NCBI GenBank assembly: GCA_036620675.1
Contig: JAZHEE010000068.1
Reading direction: 5' to 3' (one strand)
Source of the DNA: Jejubacter sp036620675
GTDB taxonomy: Bacteria; Pseudomonadota; Gammaproteobacteria; Enterobacterales; Enterobacteriaceae
DNA length: 6,112 bases
In this document: positions 1 to 4,224 of the stretch, piece after piece
How the letters are laid out: every line of letters starts with the position of its first letter
Position numbering within the stretch: the first letter of the stretch is position 1
Notes under the pieces: model-generated
Seen by the model: only the letters and a program-made list of their open reading frames with translations
What the model was told of the DNA's origin: nothing
The model's database searches: none
Program-made: the position numbers and the translations under genes

Positions 1-17
1 TTCATAAATCTCTCCAA

Positions 18-94
18 CAAGAACCGACTGTAGGTCACCGGGCAAACGAGTAAAATGCTAGCATTTTGCGGCGTTTGCCCTATCCTGCATCGCA
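18..94 (+). other. oriT: Left origin of transfer (oriT, R6K/MOBP-like)
   Basis: Arms GGGCAAACG (40-48) and CGTTTGCCC (72-80) form an outer stem, and inside it lies the perfect palindrome AAAATGCTAGCATTTT (52-67). TATCCTGC (81-88) directly follows the right arm and fits the MOBP nick consensus YATCCTGY, so the predicted nick falls between 87 and 88 on the plus strand. An inverted arm directly before the nick is the usual relaxase binding layout. The whole 77 bp recurs perfectly inverted at 6036-6112. R6K is known to carry two oriTs, so this is probably the alpha or beta counterpart. The nick position is inferred from motif and layout; the relaxase gene is not in the window. Confidence 0.75.
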
Positions 95-281
95 ATGAAC
101 TACCTCCACACTCAAATTGTGCTTCAGCGTCCATCGAAATGCAAAAAATGAAAGGCTATCATGGCTGTGATCTGGTGCGTCTGCGACCGGAAACAACGGA
201 TTTGCGGCTAGCTTGGGTGGAAATAAATTCGCTGCGCGAATGGCCTGGCAGGGAGCGCGAGCGCTGTTTTGCGGAATATAC
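95..281. other. Gene-free stretch beside the left oriT
   Basis: I see no convincing gene here. An 81-codon plus-strand frame (55-300) begins inside the oriT hairpin and ends inside a terminator stem, so I do not treat it as coding. Two small inverted repeats are present: ATTCGC-TGC-GCGAAT at 227-241 and AGCGC-GA-GCGCT at 254-265. They could be accessory relaxosome protein sites or simply secondary structure. The stretch follows the predicted nick and would be the first DNA to enter a recipient. Confidence 0.4.
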
Positions 282-308
282 AAAAAAGCACCTCCCGTAA
301 ACGGGAGG
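282..308 (-). terminator. Rho-independent terminator after the 85-residue gene
   Basis: On the minus strand CCTCCCG and CGGGAGG form a 7-bp GC-rich stem with a TTTA loop (291-308). Three bases then lead into six T residues (287-282). It lies 26 bp past the stop of the 335-592 gene and would end leftward transcription before the oriT. Confidence 0.85.
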
Positions 309-334
309 GCTTCGGCGATTCAGGAACGGGAATT

Positions 335-592
335 TTATTCTGCCTCTGGTGTGTCGCCTTCCATGCCCTGACGGGCATCATGGAGCCAGCGACGGAGGTT
401 ACTCATTCTTTCCCGGTTTGCCCGGCTGGGACTTTTACCCCTGTTACCGCTTAGTATACTCCAGACTCTTAACCCGGCCTCGTTAGTCCAGTGCAATACA
501 ATTTCCCCTTTGCTGTTAAATCCCAGCGAAAACCGGACAGCTCCCCGCCTCTGTTCTGCACTGATAAAATCTAAAAATTCCTGTTTTTTCAT
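335..592 (-). CDS. Small basic hypothetical protein, 85 aa
   Basis: I do not recognise this protein. It begins MKKQEFLDFISAEQRRGAVRF, and has a central stretch (about residues 28-48, GKGEI-like to VWSILSG) that could be a small beta-rich fold. An arginine-rich middle and C-terminal part follows (about 50-75), then an acidic tail GDTPEAE. No signal peptide or membrane segment is visible. The start is well supported by an AGGAGG Shine-Dalgarno sequence four bases upstream. Its ATG overlaps the stop of the upstream 54-residue ORF as ATGA, so the two are probably translationally coupled. A strong terminator follows. It is the last gene of the left arm, next to the oriT, in the presumed leading region. 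A basic protein of this size could bind nucleic acid, but that is inference only. Confidence 0.7.
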   Translation of the reverse strand: MKKQEFLDFISAEQRRGAVRFSLGFNSKGEIVLHWTNEAGLRVWSILSGNRGKSPSRANRERMSNLRRWLHDARQGMEGDTPEAE

Positions 593-753
593 AGCACCTC
601 CTGTTTTTTTATCAGTGCTTTTGTTTCTTTCTTTTCCAGGGCTTTTCTGAGTAATGCCATGTACTCAGGAAAAGCAGAGAATGGCATCAAGGGAAAAACT
701 GGACGCCCACCCTTTTCAACAGTCTGTATTGCTGATAACATGCGTTCCGACAT
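589..753 (-). CDS. Very small hypothetical protein, 54 aa, coupled to the next gene
   Basis: This short ORF encodes a 54-residue protein beginning MSERMLSAIQTVEKGGRPVF and ending KKQEVL. Three observations support it. A GAGGAA Shine-Dalgarno sequence lies about eight bases before the ATG. Its TGA overlaps the ATG of the 85-residue gene in an ATGA junction. The Shine-Dalgarno of that next gene lies inside its last codons. Residues 38-50 are lysine-rich (LEKKETKALIKK) and probably helical. The family is unknown to me. The Shine-Dalgarno is part of a perfect palindrome (760-773), so translation or transcription may be controlled there. Small coupled proteins of this kind are common in plasmid leading regions; I assign no function. 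Confidence 0.6.
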   Translation of the reverse strand: MSERMLSAIQTVEKGGRPVFPLMPFSAFPEYMALLRKALEKKETKALIKKQEVL

Positions 754-759
754 TTTATA

Positions 760-773
760 TTCCTCGCGAGGAA
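760..773 (-). promoter_or_regulatory. 14-bp palindrome over the ribosome binding site of the 54-aa ORF
   Basis: TTCCTCGCGAGGAA is a perfect palindrome, and its right half as read on the minus strand (CGAGGAA) supplies the Shine-Dalgarno of the ORF starting at 753. It could be a repressor operator, or as RNA a hairpin that hides the ribosome binding site. The sequence alone cannot separate these. Confidence 0.45.
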
Positions 774-785
774 ATTGAGTGTCAC

Positions 786-815
786 GGTATCAGGTTGCCT
801 CCACAACCTGATACC
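786..815. repeat. Perfect 12-bp inverted repeat in the intergenic gap
   Basis: GGTATCAGGTTG (786-797) and CAACCTGATACC (804-815) are exact reverse complements around a 6-base loop. On the minus strand the loop reads TGGAGG, which resembles a Shine-Dalgarno sequence. No T tract follows the stem on either strand, so it is not a standard intrinsic terminator. It lies between the stop at 828 and the start at 753. It may mark the 3' end of the upstream mRNA, be a protein binding site, or be a recombination or relaxosome site. Confidence 0.6.
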
Positions 816-827
816 ACCCTTAATTAA

Positions 828-1166
828 TTAACTCCGCAGTTCTCTTATCGCTTCATTTTTGGCTTCCTCCAGTTCTTTAAGGGTATATGCGAAATTCTTC
901 CAGTTAGTTACTTCGTTTATAACCTCAGATTTACTTAAACCACATTCATTAAACCAAAAGTTAATATTTTTCTTGAGGGAATTTTTCGCCGTCAATTCCT
1001 CGGACAACAATTCACTAGCAGACGTGATGACATAACCACGACCGCGATTTTTATCTTCGAAAGAATGAACGGCAAGGAAGAGAGTTTCTGAATGGACAAA
1101 AGCGGAGCAGGTGATTTTTTCTTTCTTAGTGTTTAAAGCCTGGAAAGTGATAACATAAGTGTTCAT
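828..1166 (-). CDS. Hypothetical protein, 112 aa, under a duplicated promoter-leader
   Basis: I do not recognise the family. The N-terminal half (MNTYVITFQALNTKKEKITC, then a hydrophobic run near residues 22-33) looks like alternating beta strands. The rest is charged and probably helical, including NWKNFAYTLKELEEAKNEAI near residues 86-105. No membrane segment or secretion signal is apparent. The start is fixed by a GGGAG Shine-Dalgarno six bases upstream, with exactly the same spacing as in the J-domain gene at 3192. The 5' leader, including a palindrome abutting TATAAT, is shared with that gene, so both should answer to the same regulator. It has its own promoter although it lies just downstream of the helix-turn-helix gene. 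It belongs to the presumed leading region; small proteins there often counter host restriction or SOS, but nothing in this sequence shows that role. Confidence 0.75.
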   Translation of the reverse strand: MNTYVITFQALNTKKEKITCSAFVHSETLFLAVHSFEDKNRGRGYVITSASELLSEELTAKNSLKKNINFWFNECGLSKSEVINEVTNWKNFAYTLKELEEAKNEAIRELRS

Positions 1167-1258
1167 TTTAGTCTCCCGCCCGTTTGGGCTACTGGATCAT
1201 GGTAAGGAACTATTCCCGACCTACAAACAAATTATACCATCATATGATGGTAATGCAA
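1167..1258 (-). promoter_or_regulatory. Promoter, palindromic operator and structured leader, copy 1
   Basis: On the minus strand the -10 is a perfect TATAAT (1236-1231), with a weak -35 TTGCAT (1258-1253) 16 bp upstream. The 18-bp perfect palindrome TACCATCATATGATGGTA (1235-1252) fills the spacer and touches the -10, a classic repressor position. The leader then has two possible small hairpins, GGAA-loop-TTCC (1206-1216) and GCCC-AAAC-GGGC (1178-1189), the latter directly before the GGGAG Shine-Dalgarno (1173-1177). The same order and most of the same bases recur at 3193-3284. The nearby XRE-type gene (1260-1502) is the obvious candidate regulator, but this is untested. Confidence 0.75.
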
Positions 1259-1259
1259 T

Positions 1260-1502
1260 TTATTTAGTCACTTTATCCTGATTTTTTTCTCGCTTAACGA
1301 GCTGGTAATCTGGATGTTCATCAGCCAGGAGCAAAAGTAATTCATACGTACCAGCGGCTAAACCGCGAGATGTTTTACCGGATGTTTCTTTGGCTTGCCA
1401 GGCTGATAACGTAAAACCAAACCGTTCAGCGGCTTCCTGCTGCGTAAAGCCAGCTTTGATACGTGCTTGTTTAACCTCTTCAGGTGTTGGTTTAAAACTC
1501 AT
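1260..1502 (-). CDS. XRE-type helix-turn-helix transcriptional regulator, 80 aa
   Basis: A small cytoplasmic DNA-binding protein. Residues about 7-35 (PEEVKQARIKAGFTQQEAAE followed by RFGFTLSAWQAKET) have the pattern of a Cro/CI-like helix-turn-helix: QARIKAG, FTQQEAAERFG as the turn region, and TLSAWQAKE as recognition helix. Residues 47-60 (LAAGTYELLLLLAD) form a hydrophobic helix that may support dimerisation, and the tail is lysine-rich. The start has a GAAGG Shine-Dalgarno nine bases upstream and overlaps the previous gene by 11 bases, so translation is probably coupled. The stop lies next to the palindromic promoter of the 112-residue gene. I infer that it may repress the two palindrome-bearing promoters (near 1240 and 3270), acting like the ArdK or KorA-type regulators of other conjugative plasmids. 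It could instead be an antitoxin-like protein; the upstream 89-residue protein is not an obvious toxin. Confidence 0.8.
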   Translation of the reverse strand: MSFKPTPEEVKQARIKAGFTQQEAAERFGFTLSAWQAKETSGKTSRGLAAGTYELLLLLADEHPDYQLVKREKNQDKVTK

Positions 1503-1761
1503 GATTTTGTACCTTCACGATAGTATCTGAATAGAATTGCAATAAAATTGGATCATCAATTTCATCTTTAACGTTACAGAATTCTTCATGATAAAATGAT
1601 TTTTGGAAAACAACCTTTTTAGTTGTTTTTTTATCCTCTTCTTTAGAGCGTACCTTCATCAGTTTTTCAAGTTCAATAAACAAACGTGTTGCATCTTCAG
1701 ATACAACAATCCTGTATGTTACATTACCTTTGTTTTTCCTGTCGCTCAGGATCTCATTCAT
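1492..1761 (-). CDS. Hypothetical charged protein, 89 aa
   Basis: The frame opens at 1773, but I choose the ATG at 1761 (MNEILSDRKNKGNVTYRIVV). A GAGG Shine-Dalgarno lies six bases before it, while the upstream ATG, which overlaps the previous stop as ATGA, has no well-spaced site. The GAGG itself overlaps the stop of the 183-residue gene, so translation is probably coupled. Residues about 14-32 suggest beta strand then helix (VTYRIVVSEDATRLFIELEK). A strongly basic, lysine-rich stretch (KVRSKEEDKKTTKKVVFQK) follows, then an acidic C-terminal part. No recognised motif, signal or membrane segment. It is the middle gene of a compact three-gene set ending with the helix-turn-helix regulator. Function unknown. 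Confidence 0.7.
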   Translation of the reverse strand: MNEILSDRKNKGNVTYRIVVSEDATRLFIELEKLMKVRSKEEDKKTTKKVVFQKSFYHEEFCNVKDEIDDPILLQFYSDTIVKVQNHEF

Positions 1762-1769
1762 TTTTTGCC

Positions 1770-2321
1770 TCATAACTGTTTAATAAACCCCGCTACCTTT
1801 ATGAGCTGATCCACACTCAGGCCACGAATTACCATTTCATATCCGTCGCCCCGTTCTGATACGTTACCATCTAACCCATTCTCAACTTTAAACCCGGTTA
1901 ATGTCCCATGCCAGCTTTCAAGACGCACTAAACGAGATAACATTCCTTTCAGGATCTGTTTTTGCTCGCGTTTTCTCTGTAACTGTTGTTCATATTCTCG
2001 CGCCATATCTACATTATCTAAAGCATCCGTCAGGATTTTCTTTTCAATATCGGCGGCGATTTCTACAGGGTTACGTTCTGGCGATAATGTGCAAGTATGG
2101 TAAGGACTTCTCCAGCTTCGACTGTCTACGCTTCCAATGATAACTAACCTTCCTTTCTCCATTCGAATATGTATAGAGTAATTTTTAAACTGAGGTGAGG
2201 TTAGCTTAATCCTGTACTGGCAATCATCGAGCAGGTTTACACGCCAACCGCTCCCCAGGATTCGACAAACGATTTCAAACACAGGTTTATACCGTTCAAA
2301 GAAATTTTTCTGTTCTTTCAT
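1770..2321 (-). CDS. Hypothetical protein, 183 aa, first gene of the regulator operon
   Basis: The protein begins MKEQKNFFERYKPVFEIVCR. Its first 75 residues look like a mixed helix and beta domain (GWRVNLLDDCQYRIKLT, then KNYSIHIRMEKGRLVIIGS). A long charged, probably coiled or helical segment follows at about 88-130 (NPVEIAADIEKKI through REYEQQLQRKREQKQILKG), then a small C-terminal beta region ending in VDQLIKVAGFIKQL. I cannot name the family, though proteins of this general look are frequent among uncharacterised enterobacterial plasmid genes. An AAAGG Shine-Dalgarno sits about nine bases before the start. A terminator lies only about 25 bases upstream, so the promoter must be within or beyond it, or transcription depends on read-through. 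No membrane segment is seen. Confidence 0.75.
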   Translation of the reverse strand: MKEQKNFFERYKPVFEIVCRILGSGWRVNLLDDCQYRIKLTSPQFKNYSIHIRMEKGRLVIIGSVDSRSWRSPYHTCTLSPERNPVEIAADIEKKILTDALDNVDMAREYEQQLQRKREQKQILKGMLSRLVRLESWHGTLTGFKVENGLDGNVSERGDGYEMVIRGLSVDQLIKVAGFIKQL

Positions 2322-2345
2322 CTGATTCAGCCTTTTGAACTCAAC

Positions 2346-2371
2346 AAAAAAGCCGTAAATCGAATTACGGC
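2346..2371 (-). terminator. Rho-independent terminator after the acidic 78-aa gene
   Basis: On the minus strand GCCGTAA and TTACGGC pair with a 6-base loop (2371-2352) and are followed at once by six T residues (2351-2346). It separates the J-domain and acidic protein unit from the regulator operon. The stem is short, so partial read-through into the 183-residue gene is possible. TTTT at 2374-2377 could give weak termination in the other direction. Confidence 0.75.
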
Positions 2372-2381
2372 AGTTTTAAGA

Positions 2382-2618
2382 CTATTCGTCAAAGTATCCA
2401 TCATCACTTGCAGCTTCCTGGGCTTCGCATTCCTGCTGATATGCTTCTTCCTTTGCAAAAAGATGCGCCCATCCTTCTGCGTTTAAGCCACGGTGTAAGA
2501 CTGAACCATTTTCATTGCATTCTTTGGCTGTAACTTCGATCTCATCCGGTAAAATGTAGGCTCCGTAACTTTCAAAAATGTTTATCAGCTCCGCTTCCGT
2601 TATGGTCTTGTTTTTCAT
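2382..2618 (-). CDS. Small acidic hypothetical protein, 78 aa
   Basis: A strongly acidic protein beginning MKNKTITEAELINIFESYGA and ending EAQEAASDDGYFDE. Residues 6-20 are probably helical, followed by a strand-like stretch (AYILPDEIEVTAKE), a short WAHLF patch near 50-54, and a glutamate/aspartate-rich tail. I choose the ATG at 2618, because the in-frame TTG just before it is weaker and GGAG lies eight bases upstream of the ATG. It follows the J-domain gene by about 60 bases across a GC-rich hairpin, so the two are likely co-transcribed under the palindromic promoter near 3260. Very acidic small proteins of mobile elements sometimes mimic DNA, as antirestriction proteins of the Ard type do. 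I see no motif to support that here, so function is unknown. Confidence 0.7.
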   Translation of the reverse strand: MKNKTITEAELINIFESYGAYILPDEIEVTAKECNENGSVLHRGLNAEGWAHLFAKEEAYQQECEAQEAASDDGYFDE

Positions 2619-2653
2619 CAACGTGTCTCCGTATCAATCTTTGCCATGTTCTA

Positions 2654-2669
2654 GGGGGCTTTCGCCCCC
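2654..2669 (-). other. GC-rich intercistronic hairpin
   Basis: On the minus strand GGGGGC-GAAA-GCCCCC forms a 6-bp stem capped by a stable GNRA tetraloop, seven bases after the J-domain stop. No T run follows, so it is not a standard terminator. It could slow 3' decay or tune expression between the J-domain gene and the acidic gene. Confidence 0.6.
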
Positions 2670-2676
2670 GTTCCGG

Positions 2677-3192
2677 TTATGCGCTAGCTTCTACACGTCT
2701 CCAGCCTGACGCCTTACGTTTACCCGCTGTACCATACATTTCACGGATTTCTTCAATACTGTGTTCTTTACGGTTCCAGCGGCTTTTGTGTTCTTCAGGA
2801 CGGTAAAACCATTGTTTTTTCTTCGATGCCCACTTACAGCCCATTTCCTTTAAAATATCTTTGTGTTCTTTAGTTTCTCCGCTAATCCAGACCCAATTAC
2901 CAATGACTTCATAAACAATCCCTGTAAGGCCGGAAAGCGTATTCAAAACTTTTTCCAGATCTTCACCGTAGTTGTAACGTGCATTTTCATCAGTGCTTTG
3001 AAACTGATTGATTTTATCAATATTAGCCATGAGAAAATCAAACGCTGCATTTACTGCTTTCATCAGCTCGGCACCCAATGGATTGCGATCTGGATGATAT
3101 TTTAAAGCCGCTTTTTTGTATGCCGCCTTGATGTCCTTTTCAGTCAGATCACCGGATAAACCAAAAACGTTTAATGCTTCCTGAATATTCAT
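2677..3192 (-). CDS. J-domain (DnaJ-like) plasmid protein, 171 aa
   Basis: Residues 1-60 form a J domain: helix II reads KDIKAAYKKAALKYH, and the invariant HPD tripeptide is at 33-35 (KYHPDRNP). By family knowledge HPD stimulates the ATPase of DnaK-type Hsp70s, so the protein probably recruits host DnaK to a partner. There is no glycine-rich or zinc-finger region, so it is not a full DnaJ. Residues about 92-140 contain VIGNWVWISGETKEHKDILK and WASKKKQWFYRP, a tryptophan-rich module that I have seen attached to plasmid and phage proteins, of unclear role. The frame opens at 3258, but that ATG overlaps the -10 region. I use 3192, which has GGGAG six bases upstream, matching the paralogous leader at 1167. 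On a pi plasmid a J protein could assist Rep monomerisation, since DnaK/DnaJ activates Rep in other iteron plasmids; this is inference. Confidence 0.85.
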   Translation of the reverse strand: MNIQEALNVFGLSGDLTEKDIKAAYKKAALKYHPDRNPLGAELMKAVNAAFDFLMANIDKINQFQSTDENARYNYGEDLEKVLNTLSGLTGIVYEVIGNWVWISGETKEHKDILKEMGCKWASKKKQWFYRPEEHKSRWNRKEHSIEEIREMYGTAGKRKASGWRRVEASA

Positions 3193-3284
3193 TTTTCGCT
3201 CCCGCCCGTGTGGGCTTCTGGAATCTGGCAGGGAACCATTCCCAACCAACAAATTCATTATACCATCAAATGATGGTTATGGAA
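3193..3284 (-). promoter_or_regulatory. Promoter, palindromic operator and structured leader, copy 2
   Basis: On the minus strand the -10 is TATAAT (3262-3257), with TTCCAT (3284-3279) as a weak -35 at 16 bp. ACCATCA and TGATGGT (3262-3277) flank a TT centre, giving a slightly less symmetric version of the palindrome at 1235. The leader repeats the hairpin pair GGGAA-loop-TTCCC (3231-3243) and GCCC-loop-GGGC (3204-3215), then GGGAG (3199-3203) and the J-domain start. Conservation of the operator, both hairpins and the ribosome site between two otherwise unrelated genes argues for common control. Confidence 0.75.
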
Positions 3285-3296
3285 TCATTTTTAATG

Positions 3297-3311
3297 CTTT
3301 ACATTGTAAAG
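3297..3311. repeat. Short inverted repeat CTTTACA-T-TGTAAAG
   Basis: Seven-base arms are perfectly complementary around one central T. It lies just upstream of the copy-2 promoter. CTTTAC recurs alone at 3333-3338. It may be a second protein binding site for that promoter, or chance in an AT-rich stretch. Confidence 0.35.
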
Positions 3312-3419
3312 ATTGTATAAAGATGTATATTGCTTTACCGTGCATGAACATGAAGGTGTTTCTAAAAGAGGCGCGAACTGTAGTTACATAATGCGCTGTC
3401 GTAACATCGCGCCGGAGAC

Positions 3420-3439
3420 GTTCGCCAGTCCTGGCGAAC
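3420..3439. repeat. Perfect 9-bp inverted repeat
   Basis: GTTCGCCAG (3420-3428) and CTGGCGAAC (3431-3439) are exact reverse complements with a 2-base centre. No T tract follows on either strand, so it is not a classic terminator. As DNA it could be a dimeric protein site; as RNA it would form a tight hairpin. Confidence 0.5.
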
Positions 3440-3451
3440 CAACAAGCCCGA

Positions 3452-3610
3452 ATGAGAGCGATAACCCCCCTCACCCCTGCCAGGCCAATTTCTGGCTATC
3501 AGACGATGTTTAGCCTGTCGCAGTTAGCGCGTGAGCTTGCGAACGGTACGCCGGGTCAGTGTGAAACACTGGCGCGGGGCGCTGTATCTGCGCGTTATGA
3601 GATGCGTTAG
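3452..3610 (+). CDS. Doubtful short ORF, 52 aa, possibly a decayed gene
   Basis: Encodes MRAITPLTPARPISGYQTMF continuing SLSQLARELANGTPG and ending SARYEMR at a TAG. Codon choice (CTG, CAG, GCG, CGT) looks like that of real enterobacterial genes, which is the main reason to list it. No Shine-Dalgarno precedes either ATG (3452 or 3506). After the TAG the same frame runs 11 more codons to a TGA, so it may be a remnant of a longer gene, perhaps joined with the 3663-3842 frame. I do not recognise the family. Confidence 0.25.
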   Translation: MRAITPLTPARPISGYQTMFSLSQLARELANGTPGQCETLARGAVSARYEMR

Positions 3611-3662
3611 CAGCGAATTACGGGGCGTGTTGCTGAAACCGATTGATGCCTGACAGCAAAAA

Positions 3663-3842
3663 ATGAATCCGGGTGCCAGCTTCTACACGACAATTGCCAG
3701 CAAAAAACGATTGGCCACCGTCGCCAGTCGTGAAATTTTGCTGGCATCCTGTGCGAGCGGAGATCACCCCAGGCTAATTTTTGGCTTGTTATGTAAAAAC
3801 GAGCTGTATGACGTTCTAAGCGCATTTTACCCGCTCCGTTGA
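3663..3842 (+). CDS. Doubtful short ORF, 59 aa, possibly the other half of a decayed gene
   Basis: Encodes MNPGASFYTTIASKKRLATV, then ASREILLASCASGDH and a hydrophobic patch LIFGLLCKN, ending FYPLR. It is in a different frame from the 52-residue ORF upstream and has no good ribosome binding site. The amino-acid and codon make-up are plausible for coding, but inverted repeats at 3695-3746 and 3825-3859 overlap it. The two pieces could be frameshifted parts of one former gene ahead of the origin. Alternatively both are chance frames. No function assigned. Confidence 0.22.
   Translation: MNPGASFYTTIASKKRLATVASREILLASCASGDHPRLIFGLLCKNELYDVLSAFYPLR
3695..3746. repeat. Spaced 11-bp inverted repeat
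   Basis: TGCCAGCAAAA (3695-3705) and TTTTGCTGGCA (3736-3746) are exact reverse complements separated by 30 bp. A related CAGCAAAAAA also occurs at 3655-3664. The spaced arms could be protein sites or a long-looped cruciform upstream of the origin. Confidence 0.4.
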
Positions 3843-3859
3843 ACCATGACCGGGTAAAA
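3825..3859. repeat. Inverted repeat TTTTACCCG / CGGGTAAAA
   Basis: Perfect 9-base arms (3825-3833 and 3851-3859) flank a 17-base loop. A second overlapping pair, GCATTTTA (3822-3829) with TAAAATGC (3865-3872), can form instead, giving two exclusive pairings. Tandem GCTTCTGAGG and GCTTCTGATT follow directly at 3871-3890. Function unknown. Confidence 0.45.
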
Positions 3860-3904
3860 GCCGTTAAAATGCTTCTGAGGGCTTCTGATTGCGTTTTAGG
3901 ATTG

Positions 3905-3930
3905 GATCGATAAAGGATCGCGCTAGGATC
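3905..3930. repeat. Three GGATC repeats at 11-bp spacing (phased Dam sites)
   Basis: GATC occurs at 3905, 3916 and 3927, each inside GGATC and each exactly 11 bp apart, with a fourth at 3941. Sites on one face of the helix suit cooperative binding by SeqA to hemimethylated DNA. They lie about 190 bp upstream of the DnaA box. Confidence 0.5.
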
Positions 3931-3946
3931 TTTTCAGAGAGATCAC

Positions 3947-4003
3947 ACCGCTCGCCGCAGCCGAACGACAGGGCGAAGCCCGCGAGTGAGCGAGGAAGCG
4001 GAA
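3947..4003. other. Segment resembling DNA beside ColE1-type origins
   Basis: From memory, positions 3947-3969 (CCGCTCGCCGCAGCCGAACG and neighbours) and 3985-4003 (GTGAGCGAGGAAGCGGAA) match a stretch found next to the pBR322/ColE1 origin. The middle differs and here forms GGGC-GAA-GCCC (3971-3981). The same block recurs beside several unrelated enterobacterial replicons, so it is probably a shared module or a recombination scar. Its role is not known to me. Confidence 0.5.
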
Positions 4004-4115
4004 TTTCTGTAGGGTTGCAAAGAGCACTTTCGCGCTGGGGTCACGTCTGAGCAACTGAATCTCTAATGCTGTAGCAAGCGCTGTCATGGATCTGCCTTTG
4101 AATTTTTAATGCCTG

Positions 4116-4124
4116 TTATCCACA
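4116..4124 (+). other. DnaA box
   Basis: TTATCCACA is a perfect strong DnaA box. It opens the gamma-like origin about 100 bp before the first iteron, as in R6K gamma, where host DnaA, IHF and pi cooperate. Confidence 0.85.
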
Positions 4125-4224
4125 ACCCTTTTGCATTAAAAGACTTATCTTTTCTTTCTTTTCTTTAAAAACTTAAAGACTTAGGAGGCTTGTAAGTTAC
4201 TGATAAAAAATAGGAAAAAATGTT
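4125..4224. other. AT-rich unwinding segment of the gamma-like origin
   Basis: The stretch is very AT-rich with pyrimidine runs (TTTTCTTTCTTTTCTTT near 4150) and repeats of AAAGACTTA (4138-4147 and 4174-4183 region). In R6K gamma the matching segment is where strands open and where IHF binds. I infer the same role from position, between DnaA box and iterons, and from the remembered similarity to R6K. Confidence 0.7.

Noticed and set aside
55..300. 81-codon plus-strand ORF at the left end
   Set aside because: It starts inside the oriT hairpin and ends in the stem of a minus-strand terminator, with no Shine-Dalgarno and no domain-like content.
1260..1761. Toxin-antitoxin pair (89-aa protein with XRE regulator)
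   Set aside because: The gene order and an HTH partner invite it, but the 89-residue protein shows no toxin motif and the set includes a third gene; a regulator role is simpler.
3193..3258. N-terminal extension of the J-domain protein to the ATG at 3258
   Set aside because: That ATG overlaps the -10 hexamer of the promoter, and the ATG at 3192 has a perfect Shine-Dalgarno matching the paralogous leader.
3277..3513. ORFs of about 65 codons on both strands (3277-3474 minus, 3313-3513 plus)
   Set aside because: Both overlap each other and inverted repeats, lack ribosome sites, and have arginine/cysteine-rich or unstructured compositions typical of chance frames.
3607..3825. 72-codon minus-strand ORF
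   Set aside because: No ribosome site; high in W, R and H; covers the spaced inverted repeat and the opposite 59-codon frame. Considered chance.
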